Made by a program: the position numbers and the translations under genes. The notes under the pieces were generated by a model. That model saw nothing but the letters and a program-made list of their open reading frames with translations, did no database searches and had not been told where the DNA came from. Shown here one piece after another: positions 53,805-61,589 of a stretch of 64,000 nucleotides of DNA (positions are counted from its first letter, which is position 1; every line of letters begins with the position of its first letter). Source of the DNA: Thalassospira profundimaris (GTDB lineage: Bacteria; Pseudomonadota; Alphaproteobacteria; Rhodospirillales; Thalassospiraceae); contig NZ_JPWH01000001.1 in NCBI RefSeq assembly GCF_003326755.1, positions 30,227-94,226 of the forward strand, given 5' to 3'.

Positions 53805-56441
53805 ATGACCATTGACTTCAAACAGATCGAGCAGGAACAGTTCGCCATTCACCCGGCGGCTTGTGAATGGACCATGCGCGCCATGAGCGTGCTGCGCAAT
53901 CGCGTTGACATCAATATCAAACTCTATGGTGAACATGACCATCTTGCCCAGGGCGACATTTTCATGTTCAACCATTTCGCCCGCTTTGAAACATTCATCC
54001 CGCAATATCTGATTGCGCTGGAAACCGGGGTCTATTGCCGGTCGGTGGCATCGGCGGAATTTTTTGTCGAAGATAATACATTATCGAAATATTTACGCGC
54101 CCTTGGCGGTGTTCCCAATAACTATGGGCGTCTTTTGCCATTTCTGGCAGAAGAAATCCTGCGTGGCGGCAAGGTTGTCATTTTCCCCGAAGGCGGCATG
54201 GTCAAGGACCGGCGGGTCATGGCCGATGATTCCCCCTATGTCGGGCGCAAACCCGATTACAGCATCTATTCCCGTTCCGCCCATCAACGCCGCGCCCATC
54301 ATACCGGGGCAGCGGTGCTGGCACTGGGGCTTGATGGCTTTAAAACCGGTCTGTCCTGGCTGGTCACACATGGCAACCCCGACGAGCTTCTGCGCTGGGC
54401 GGATCTGCTCGGCACTTCGGCTGACCAGCTTAAAACCGCAATTGCCAAACCAACCCTGATGTTTCCGGCCAATATCACCTTTCACCCGTTGCGCGTGGAC
54501 CAAAACCTGCTGGCGCGCGGGGCGGAAATGTTTATGGGCGGTTTAAGCCCCAAAATGGCCGAAGAGCTGATTATTGAAGGCAACCTGATCCTGAAAGAAA
54601 CCGATATGGATATTCGCCTGGGAGATCCGGTTTATCCGCATGAGCGGTTTAACTGGCTGGACCAGCGATTATTGGCGCGCATGGTGCGCCATGCCAAAAC
54701 CCTGGATGATCTGTTCCGCCCGGCCAAAGACCTGCCGCGCCTGAGCGACCGGGTGATCCAGAATACCCTGACCCGCCATGTGCATCCGCTGCGCGACCAG
54801 TGCATGGCGGTGATGTATTCCAATATCACGCTGAATGTCAGCCACCTTGCCGCCCGCCTGATGAAAATGATGCTGGCCGATGGCGAAACCGAAGTCGATA
54901 TCGACCGGTTTGACAAAACCATCTATCTGGCGATCAAAAATGTGCAAAAAGCCACCAATGTGCACCTGCATCGCGGTATTTTAAACCCGGCGGCCTATAT
55001 CGGTATTTTTGACCATAAATGCCCGCAAATCCGCCAGTTTATTGACAGTGCCGTGCAGCTTGGCCTGATCGAACGGCGCGACGGCAAATATTGTTTCCTG
55101 CCCAAATTGCAGGCCGAAGCCGGGTTTGACCAGATCCGCATGGATAACCCCGTCATGGTCTATGCCAATGAAATGGCCCCGATCCAGGCCGCATGGGATG
55201 CCCTGAAGGCCGCGCGCAAACAGATTGGCAAAATAAAACCCGCCGAATTTGCCCGCCTGCGATTTGATGATGAAATGCGGGCCTGGCAATGGAACTGGCA
55301 AAAATTCCATCGTCCACAATTTGCCGCGATTAATGACCAGGAAACAGCCACATTGTCGGGCGCACCCTATCTGCATTTGCCCGAACCATCGCACCACAGC
55401 AAAACCGGGATTTTGGTGGTGCATGGCTTTTTGGCATCGCCAGCGGAATTGCGCAATGTGGGCGACCGTCTGGCAGAACAGGGCCATGCCGTGCTGGGCG
55501 TGCGTTTGGCCGGGCACGGCACATCCCCCCATGATTTGCAAACACGAAGCTGGCAGGACTGGCTGGCATCGGTTCAGCGGGGATATGACATTCTCTCGGC
55601 CTTTTGCGAACAGGTGGTGATTGTCGGTTTTTCGACCGGCTCAACGCTTAGTGCCATTTTTGCCGCCAACCATCCGCCCCGCCTGGCCGGGCTTGTTATG
55701 GCCAGCACGCCGCTGAAGTTCCGCAATCGCAACCTGATGTTCGTGCCCTTGCTCTATGGTGCCAACAAATTGATGGGCTGGGTGCCCAGTGCCAGCGAAA
55801 TGCTGGGTTTTCGCCCCAATCAGTCCGAACATCCCGAAATCAATTACCGGCATATTCCGATTAACGGGCTATATCATTTGCGCCGTGCTGTTGCCGAAAT
55901 GAACAGCAAACTGGCCCATATCGATACCCCGGTGCTGGTGTTGCAGGCTGATGGCGATCAGGTCGTGGACCCGGCCAGCGCCAATATGATTGCGCGCCGG
56001 TTAACCGGCACCCACAACAAAACCGTTAAAATGCTGCCTGCTGACCGGCACGGTATTTTAAACGAAGACCTTGCCGGGGCGGTTGACCTGGTGATGGAAT
56101 TTGTTGCCAAAGCAGACAAGACGGACCTGCCCGTTTCAGACTCGCTTTCTAACAGGGCCGATAGAGCGGCATCGCCTGCGGCCCCGATCGAAACCATCAA
56201 GCGCGTTGAGCCAACACCCCCGGCCACTGCCGAGTCACCCGAAACGGCCCAAGCTGCCAGGGCGCATGATACCCATGATACCGCCGTCGCAACACTCAGC
56301 GCCCGGGACAAAAGCCGGGCAATCCTGGCCCGCGCCGGATTTAGCAAACTGGGGACCAAAAAGCACACAGAGCCAAAACAGACCCTGCCGACAGAATCGG
56401 TTGAAAAACCCGCAAACCTTAACCCGGTACAGCCGGAATAG
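53805..56441 (+). CDS. Acyltransferase-alpha/beta-hydrolase fusion protein
   Basis: An 878-residue two-domain protein. Residues about 30-260 resemble a glycerolipid acyltransferase: MFNHFARFETF (an H-x4-E motif) and VVIFPEGGMVKDRR. Residues about 530-770 are an alpha/beta hydrolase: GILVVHGFLASPAELR (oxyanion loop), the nucleophile elbow GFSTGS, an acid in LQADGDQVVDP and a histidine in DRHGILNED. The 100-residue tail is Ala/Glu/Thr-rich and looks disordered. No signal peptide or clear membrane segment. A lipid remodelling enzyme that both removes and adds acyl chains is plausible (inference). Its last codons lie in a 45-bp repeat. Confidence 0.82.
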   Translation: MTIDFKQIEQEQFAIHPAACEWTMRAMSVLRNRVDINIKLYGEHDHLAQGDIFMFNHFARFETFIPQYLIALETGVYCRSVASAEFFVEDNTLSKYLRALGGVPNNYGRLLPFLAEEILRGGKVVIFPEGGMVKDRRVMADDSPYVGRKPDYSIYSRSAHQRRAHHTGAAVLALGLDGFKTGLSWLVTHGNPDELLRWADLLGTSADQLKTAIAKPTLMFPANITFHPLRVDQNLLARGAEMFMGGLSPKMAEELIIEGNLILKETDMDIRLGDPVYPHERFNWLDQRLLARMVRHAKTLDDLFRPAKDLPRLSDRVIQNTLTRHVHPLRDQCMAVMYSNITLNVSHLAARLMKMMLADGETEVDIDRFDKTIYLAIKNVQKATNVHLHRGILNPAAYIGIFDHKCPQIRQFIDSAVQLGLIERRDGKYCFLPKLQAEAGFDQIRMDNPVMVYANEMAPIQAAWDALKAARKQIGKIKPAEFARLRFDDEMRAWQWNWQKFHRPQFAAINDQETATLSGAPYLHLPEPSHHSKTGILVVHGFLASPAELRNVGDRLAEQGHAVLGVRLAGHGTSPHDLQTRSWQDWLASVQRGYDILSAFCEQVVIVGFSTGSTLSAIFAANHPPRLAGLVMASTPLKFRNRNLMFVPLLYGANKLMGWVPSASEMLGFRPNQSEHPEINYRHIPINGLYHLRRAVAEMNSKLAHIDTPVLVLQADGDQVVDPASANMIARRLTGTHNKTVKMLPADRHGILNEDLAGAVDLVMEFVAKADKTDLPVSDSLSNRADRAASPAAPIETIKRVEPTPPATAESPETAQAARAHDTHDTAVATLSARDKSRAILARAGFSKLGTKKHTEPKQTLPTESVEKPANLNPVQPE

Positions 56442-56456
56442 CCTGTTTCAAATCAG
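56412..56456. repeat. 45-bp direct repeat, left copy
   Basis: This copy starts within the last codons of the acyltransferase-hydrolase gene, includes its TAG stop and runs 15 bases past it. It matches 57575-57619 with a single G/A difference. On the minus strand it reads DLKQAIPAVPG then stop, the same ending as the gene at 57582-57929. Confidence 0.93.
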
Positions 56457-56582
56457 CGGTATGTTATTGAAAGGCCGCGATGGTCTGAGCTACTTCGGAC
56501 ATCCTGATAAGAATGTTCAGGGTTTAGCTATGCCGTCATCAGTGCAATACTGATCCAACAGGTATGTGTGGTTACGACAGCC

Positions 56583-56969
56583 CTATGCGGCGGCAACAAT
56601 TTCAATCTCTACCAACCATTCAGGCTTCAATGTCTGAACGACAATCGCCGTGGTGGGAACACGTCTTTCTCCCAGAGCCTGAAGTCGGGCATCCTGATTG
56701 GGCTGAACAAAAGTGACGTCCGATAAATAGCTTGTGACGCGCACGATGTTTTCCGTCGTCATATCCGCCTCGGCAAGAATGCGCCGAATATTGGACCATA
56801 TCAGCGACAATTGATCGTCAAGACCGTCAGGGGCCGTGCCATCAATATCAAGCCCCATTGTGCCGCTTACAAACAAAAAACGGGCAGCACCCGTTACTTC
56901 CATCGCATGTACATAATCGGGGGTGGCGGGATAGATGTCATTCCGGGGGTTCTTTGGTGTCATCTTCAT
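56583..56969 (-). CDS. RidA family (YjgF/Rid) protein
   Basis: A 128-residue Rid-fold protein; the class hydrolyses reactive enamine/imine intermediates such as 2-aminoacrylate. Conserved are LFVSGTMGLD, QLSLIWSNIRRILAEADMTTENIVRVT, and the RVPTTAIVV stretch; the arginine usually contacting the carboxylate is in GERRVPTTA. The start at 56969 was chosen for AAGGAG eight bases upstream. It is divergent from an Lrp-type regulator, and both lie between the two 45-bp repeats. The substrate is probably an amino-acid derivative. Confidence 0.9.
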   Translation of the reverse strand: MKMTPKNPRNDIYPATPDYVHAMEVTGAARFLFVSGTMGLDIDGTAPDGLDDQLSLIWSNIRRILAEADMTTENIVRVTSYLSDVTFVQPNQDARLQALGERRVPTTAIVVQTLKPEWLVEIEIVAAA

Positions 56970-57035
56970 ATTGAATCTCCTTTTGTAAAAATATAAAATC
57001 ACGAAATAATTTTCTGCAAAATTGGATTTTCTCGA

Positions 57036-57566
57036 ATGAATAAAGAAACAGAAGATGTTCAGCGGAATGAAAGGCCGACACGCGCGCTGGATGCTTTTGA
57101 CCGAAAAATATTAAGGTCACTTGTCGAGGATGCCCGCCTGTCCTATGCGGAAATGGGCGAAGCCGCCGGACTCTCCGCCCCGGCCGTGCATGAGCGTGTC
57201 AAAAGGCTTCGGGCATCCGGTGCGCTAAAAGGCATGCAGGCAACGCTAGACGGCGCACAGGTTGGCAAACCGTTTCTTGCCTTTGTCCATGTCGATGCGG
57301 ATGGGTGGGGAAAAAGCCAGCGCATGATCCGGCTAAAGGAATTTCCCGAGGTCGAGGAAATGCACTCGGTCGCCGGGGATACCTGTGTGATCCTGAAGGT
57401 CAGAACCGCCAGCGCACATGCAATGGAACAATTTCTGTCTCAGTTATATGTTCTACCGGGCGTAAGAGGCACCAAAAGCTATGTCGTTCTATCGACTTAT
57501 CTTGAACGACCGGTTCAGGCCGATGTCACCCATGACTGGCCGCAGGTGCCGCTGCCTCCTGAATAA
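57036..57566 (+). CDS. Lrp/AsnC-family transcriptional regulator
   Basis: A 176-residue regulator. The N-terminal helix-turn-helix is DRKILRSLVEDARLSYAEMG and AGLSAPAVHERVKRLRASG. The C-terminal RAM (ACT-like) domain includes VEEMHSVAGDTCVILKVRT. It starts 66 bases from the divergent RidA gene and probably controls it, and itself, in response to an amino acid (inference). The AT-rich gap between them would be its operator region. Ends just inside the cassette, eight bases before the right repeat. Confidence 0.92.
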   Translation: MNKETEDVQRNERPTRALDAFDRKILRSLVEDARLSYAEMGEAAGLSAPAVHERVKRLRASGALKGMQATLDGAQVGKPFLAFVHVDADGWGKSQRMIRLKEFPEVEEMHSVAGDTCVILKVRTASAHAMEQFLSQLYVLPGVRGTKSYVVLSTYLERPVQADVTHDWPQVPLPPE

Positions 57567-57574
57567 GTATGCTT

Positions 57575-57619
57575 GCAAACCTTAACCCGGTACAGCCGGA
57601 ATAACCTGTTTCAAATCAG
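57575..57619. repeat. 45-bp direct repeat, right copy
   Basis: Right copy of the repeat at 56412-56456, with one base difference (A at 57604). It contains the last eleven codons of the minus-strand gene 57582-57929 and its stop. Confidence 0.93.
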
Positions 57620-57929
57620 GTTCGTTATGCAAAAAAGTGATCTGGAGAGAGCCTGAAATTTCGCTATCATCAGGGATCGAAGCCACATCCGTGCCGGGAT
57701 CCCGGCGGGTGGACTCTTCGATCATCAGTCCGCATTCCCGCAATGTGGCGCAAAAACCCGGCAGATCGCGGGCTGTCAGGGTAAAACGGATCGTCGTCAT
57801 TTTATTTGAATAAAAATGGGCGTCATCGACCCAGCCATGCGCCAGGGTCAGGGCATCCTGAACCTGGCGGATAACAAGATGACGATCCCGGGAAGTCATG
57901 GCTTGAAAAACAGGGCGATGGCGTCTCAC
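57582..57929 (-). CDS. Unrecognised small protein
   Basis: A 115-residue protein that I do not recognise. It is alpha/beta-like, with TTIRFTLTARDLPGFCATLREC and a later ISGSLQITFLHNEP strand, which together resemble a single ferredoxin-like or ACT-like fold; that is only a guess. The start is GTG at 57929 behind AGGTGA; ATG at 57899 is the alternative. Its 3' end lies in the right copy of the 45-bp repeat; the left copy preserves the same last codons, implying this gene once abutted the acyltransferase-hydrolase gene tail to tail. Confidence 0.7.
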   Translation of the reverse strand: MRRHRPVFQAMTSRDRHLVIRQVQDALTLAHGWVDDAHFYSNKMTTIRFTLTARDLPGFCATLRECGLMIEESTRRDPGTDVASIPDDSEISGSLQITFLHNEPDLKQVIPAVPG

Positions 57930-58257
57930 AATATCACCTGGCAGGATGGGGAAAGAACACCTTCATGATAATCCTGGATCCGAAACACCACAATATTCAT
58001 GTAAATTTTATCCGCCAAAGCAGTAATGCCACGAACACAATTTGGCGAACGGACCCGGCACTTTACCCCCCAAAACACCCCTTATGGGGGGTAAAATACA
58101 GCCTGTTCCCCCGTCACAGGCAAGCTGACGGAAAGGAGGCCCGGTGACTGATGGCAGCCCGAAACCAGTTGCGCATGCAACAGGCCCGGAATCTGCCCTG
58201 CCCGCCGGCAAATAGAAAAATGCAGCCTGAGTGATCAATCAGTGGACGGCATAGCGG
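57930..58257. other. Gap with an inverted repeat
   Basis: 328 bases with no convincing gene. It holds a perfect 10-bp inverted repeat, TTTACCCCCC (58062-58071) and GGGGGGTAAA (58086-58095), around a 14-base loop. Without a following T run, it may be an operator or a weak terminator. Confidence 0.5.
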
Positions 58258-58545
58258 TTATTTCACCAAAACCTTTTCAAATCCGCTCGCCATCATGCCC
58301 GGTTCAAATTCGATGATTTCATAACGGGCAAGACCTTTCCTCCGAAAGGGATCGCAATTCAGGTAATCCTCCAGCTTTTCGCGCGTGCACCGGGCCAAAA
58401 TAATGCCGCCATCGCGCGGTTTTTTGCGCCCCGATGCAACAAAGGCACCACTCTCGTAACAGTGCTTGAGCCATTCAACATGGTTCGCCAGTTCCGCGTC
58501 GATTTCACGAAGATCGACAAGGTAGGTCAAGTTGACAATGAACAT
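58258..58545 (-). CDS. YciI family protein
   Basis: A 95-residue YciI/YCII-domain protein with a ferredoxin-like fold. Seen are the opening FIVNLTYLV, the active-site-like histidine and acid in LANHVEWLKHCYESG, GRKKPRDGGIILA and the DPFRRKGLARYEIIEFEP ending, all typical. The role is unknown; some family members act on small reactive metabolites. It has its own start and lies apart from its neighbours. Confidence 0.88.
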   Translation of the reverse strand: MFIVNLTYLVDLREIDAELANHVEWLKHCYESGAFVASGRKKPRDGGIILARCTREKLEDYLNCDPFRRKGLARYEIIEFEPGMMASGFEKVLVK

Positions 58546-58725
58546 TCAATCCGTCATCCGGTTTCACATATACAGGCCCGGTCGTGCCTTCCCTTTGGCC
58601 TGCAAATAACGACCACTTCCCAAAAGCAGCCGCGCTGATGTTCCCCAACGTCAGTTTTTGTGTCTGGTGCGCCATCTAACGGCGCATATAGGAACGTTTT
58701 TTGTTTTGACAGTTTGTTATCTGTT

Positions 58726-59154
58726 TTAGTCAACAGGCTCGCCCAGTTCACGCAGGGCGCGTTCAAAACGCTCGGCATGCTGTTTTTCCACCCGGCCAAG
58801 GGTTTCAAACCAGGCGGCAATATCCTCCAGGCCCTCTTCACGGGCAATACGTGCCATTTCCGGATAGGAATTCACACCCTCGTCCCGTTCGGCCTGCAAG
58901 GCCGCGCGCAAATTGCTGCGGCTGTCGCCAAAGGGCAGGCCCGTTTGCGGATCACCACACTGTTCCAAAAATTCCAGATGCCCGAAGGCATGGCCGGTTT
59001 CGGCCTCGGCGGCACTGCGAAACAGTTCGGCAAGCCGGGTTTGGCCTTCAATATCCGCCTGCTGGGCAAAATAAAGATACCGCCGGTTTCCTGCCGCTTC
59101 GGCAGCAAAGGCGGAACGCAGGTTTTGCTCGGTACGTGTTCCCTTTAGCGCCAC
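58726..59154 (-). CDS. Rubrerythrin-family ferritin-like protein
   Basis: A 142-residue ferritin-like protein. Four-helix bundle motifs with di-iron ligands are seen: LRSAFAAEAAGNRRY, AEAETGHAFGHLEFLE, and RVEKQHAERFERAL. The C-terminal rubredoxin domain of classical rubrerythrin is absent, so it is the short (erythrin-like) type, probably in peroxide or iron handling. The start is taken as GTG at 59154, giving the family-typical MALKGTRTEQNL behind AGGGGG; an ATG at 59202 would add 16 residues. It lies downstream of irr on the same strand, fitting iron control. Confidence 0.88.
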   Translation of the reverse strand: MALKGTRTEQNLRSAFAAEAAGNRRYLYFAQQADIEGQTRLAELFRSAAEAETGHAFGHLEFLEQCGDPQTGLPFGDSRSNLRAALQAERDEGVNSYPEMARIAREEGLEDIAAWFETLGRVEKQHAERFERALRELGEPVD

Positions 59155-59424
59155 ATGGGCCCCCTGTTTCTTATATGTCGAGATATGAAAAAAGGACGGC
59201 ACGCGATCACCCGCATTGCCGCCCTTCTATGTGTTTCAATATCGGTGCGCGTCAAGAACCAAAGGGGCGTTTGGCAACGCGCCGGTTGGTTTTCATACCC
59301 CTGTCACAGCAGCGGCCATATTTACGCAAGCCCAATGACCGTTACAAACGGCACAATGGCAGCAGTTGAGCAGCGGCTTTACATCAGGGATGAAAACCCG
59401 GCTTAAGTGCAGTTGCAGCAAAAC

Positions 59425-59862
59425 TCACGCCGCAGCGTGGCGTTCCTGCTGGCGGCGCAAACGGAAGACCAGATCTACCGAAGACAGCTCTGTCCCGCGT
59501 GGCATGTTGGGAATACGGGCCAGATGAACCGCATCAGCCGGAATATCCACCAGGCTGCCATCATCCTCGCAATAGAAATGATAATGCGGGGCGACATTGG
59601 TGTCGAAATAGGACCGGCCGGAATCAACGATGATTTCACGGATCAAACCGGCATCGGTAAACTGATGCAGGGTATTGTAAACCGTTGCCAGTGAAACCTT
59701 CACATGCTGTGCCATTGCCTCGGAATGGAGCTGTTCGGCGGTCACATGACGGTGGCCGGCATCAAACAGGAAACGGGCCAGGGCAAGGCGCTGGCGGGTC
59801 GGACGCAGACCGGCTTCTTTAAGGCGGTTCAGTGCATGGGTGTAAGGCCGCTGGATGCTCAT
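59425..59862 (-). CDS. irr: Iron response regulator Irr (Fur family)
   Basis: A 145-residue Fur-superfamily regulator. The winged helix includes LRPTRQRLALARFLFDAGHRHVTAEQ-type sequence, then KVSLATVYNTLHQFTDAGLIREI, which is characteristic of Irr and not Fur. The metal/heme region is PHYHFYCEDDGSLVDIP; the usual HHH is HYH here. The start at 59862 has AAGGGG about nine bases upstream. Irr controls heme and iron genes in alphaproteobacteria; its rubrerythrin neighbour is a likely target (inference). Confidence 0.9.
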   Translation of the reverse strand: MSIQRPYTHALNRLKEAGLRPTRQRLALARFLFDAGHRHVTAEQLHSEAMAQHVKVSLATVYNTLHQFTDAGLIREIIVDSGRSYFDTNVAPHYHFYCEDDGSLVDIPADAVHLARIPNMPRGTELSSVDLVFRLRRQQERHAAA

Positions 59863-60010
59863 AATGATGCCCCTTAACAAAGTTTTTAACCGGCAGTTGA
59901 AGGACAACTACCCGTTGATGTCGAGGCTATATTAGACAGAGCTTAAAGTCGTTTTCTTTGATTTTGATCAACTATAATTGTTCTTATGGTCGATTGAAGG
60001 ACCAATGTCG

Positions 60011-60045
60011 AAAAAAAAGAGGGCCGGTTGATCACCGGCCCCTCC
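60011..60045 (-). terminator. Terminator of the nitronate monooxygenase-type gene
   Basis: Minus-strand hairpin: GAGGGGCCGGT (60034-60044) pairs with ACCGGCCCTC (60019-60028), one bulge, then TTTTTTTT (60011-60018). Strong. Confidence 0.9.
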
Positions 60046-60088
60046 CGTTTTTCCCGCAACGCAAGGTTGCTTTTGGAAATTCCGCACC

Positions 60089-61498
60089 CTAGTCACCTGT
60101 GGTAATGCGGTCCACCAACTGTTTGACAGTCGGAATGAACCCGTCCGCATAGAACGGATCTTCGGCAAACTTGTAGGCATTGTGCCCGGCAAACATCAGT
60201 TCATGTTCGACATTGGCGCCATGCGCAATGTTTTGCAGGGTTTTCTGAATGCAGAAAGACCGGGGATCGGCGCGCTTGCCCGTTGTGCCTTCATGTTGCT
60301 GCCAGTTGGAAAACTGGCACTGCGACAGGCACCCCATGCAGTCGATCTGGTCTTTTTTGATTTCCAGCGCACTTTCGGGTGTTACGAAAACCATCGTGTC
60401 ATCCGGGGTTGGCATGCCTTCGGTATAACCGGCCTCAAGCCAGCCACGCACCTTGTCGGCATCGTCTTCGCGCACATAAATCGGACGGCCACGGCGACCC
60501 AGCGGAATGCCCACATGCAAATCGGCTTCCGCTGTCCGCGAATAGCGTACCTGACGGTCCGAACGCTGATGCAGGTCTTCCAGGAAGCTGTTGCGCACCG
60601 CCGAGCTGTAAAAGCCGGTCGGGCTGAATTTATGCAGCGAAACGTCACCATCCTTAAGCGTCAGAAGGCGCTTTTTCCATTCATCGGAAATCGGGCTTTC
60701 CCGGGTCAGAAGCGGGCGAGTGCCATACTGAAACGCCACCGGGGCCACTTCGGGGTTTTCGATCCAGTCGGCATAGTCGCGCAAATACCAAACCCCGCCA
60801 GCCATAATGATCGGCACATTATTCAGACCCACGGAATTCATGAATTCGCGCAGAGCCCGCACCCGCGGGAACGGATCTTCAGGGACCAGCGGGTCTTCGG
60901 AATTTGACAGGCCATTATGCCCGCCAGCACGCCACGGATCTTCATACACCACACCGCCCAGCCATTCCGGGACCTTTTTATAGGCCCGTAACCACAGCGC
61001 ACGGAACGCACGGGCAGACGAGACGATGGGGTAATAATAAATGCCATAGGAGGCAGCAATGGTGGAGACCCGATAGGGCATACCGGCCCCACAGGTCACA
61101 CCGTGGACCAGCCCCTTGGTTCCTTCCAGAACGCCTTCGAGGATGGCCTCGGCCCCGCCCATTTCCCACAGCACATTCACATGCAGGCGGCCTTCGCCAT
61201 TGCGGGTTTCATGGGCGATTTGCGCCTGGGCAATACCGCCCTTAATGCCATAGGACACCAGTTCATGATGGCGTTCACCACGGGTTTTGCCTTCATAGCT
61301 GACAGGCACAATATTGCCCTCAGCGTCATAGTAATCTGCATTGACGGCAGAAAACGTGCCAATACCACCGGCCGCAGCCCATGCGCCTGAGCTTTGACCT
61401 GTCGAAACAGAGATGCCTTTTCCGCCTTCAATCAACGGCAGAACCTCTTTTCCCGACATGACGAGCGGTTTAAGGGCTTTCAAGTTCGTCTCTCCCAT
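60089..61498 (-). CDS. Nitronate monooxygenase-family flavoprotein with C-terminal Cys motif
   Basis: A 469-residue protein of the NMO/2-nitropropane dioxygenase TIM-barrel family that binds FMN. Signatures are the early GGKGISVSTGQSSG, HVNVLWEMGGAEA, VTCGAGMPYRVS, VPIIMAGGVWYLRDYADW (phosphate-binding glycine) and GTRPLLTRESPISDEWK. It is about 120 residues longer than classic members; the C-terminal part has CMGCLSQCQFSNWQQ, a cysteine cluster that could bind iron-sulfur or zinc. Substrate unknown. It lies 91 bases downstream of pnp, but likely has its own promoter or is read through. Confidence 0.85.
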   Translation of the reverse strand: MGETNLKALKPLVMSGKEVLPLIEGGKGISVSTGQSSGAWAAAGGIGTFSAVNADYYDAEGNIVPVSYEGKTRGERHHELVSYGIKGGIAQAQIAHETRNGEGRLHVNVLWEMGGAEAILEGVLEGTKGLVHGVTCGAGMPYRVSTIAASYGIYYYPIVSSARAFRALWLRAYKKVPEWLGGVVYEDPWRAGGHNGLSNSEDPLVPEDPFPRVRALREFMNSVGLNNVPIIMAGGVWYLRDYADWIENPEVAPVAFQYGTRPLLTRESPISDEWKKRLLTLKDGDVSLHKFSPTGFYSSAVRNSFLEDLHQRSDRQVRYSRTAEADLHVGIPLGRRGRPIYVREDDADKVRGWLEAGYTEGMPTPDDTMVFVTPESALEIKKDQIDCMGCLSQCQFSNWQQHEGTTGKRADPRSFCIQKTLQNIAHGANVEHELMFAGHNAYKFAEDPFYADGFIPTVKQLVDRITTGD

Positions 61499-61541
61499 TC
61501 GGCTTTTCGGACAAGCGGGTTATCCAAGTCGATGCGAGGAG

Positions 61542-61571
61542 GGGCGGCGTCTGTTGTTGTTATCGCCGCCC
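61542..61571. other. GC-rich inverted repeat after pnp
   Basis: GGGCGGCG (61542-61549) and CGCCGCCC (61564-61571) form an eight-pair stem just past the pnp stop, without a T run. It may stabilise the pnp 3' end. Confidence 0.5.
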
Positions 61572-61589
61572 GCCCCCGTTTACCTTACA

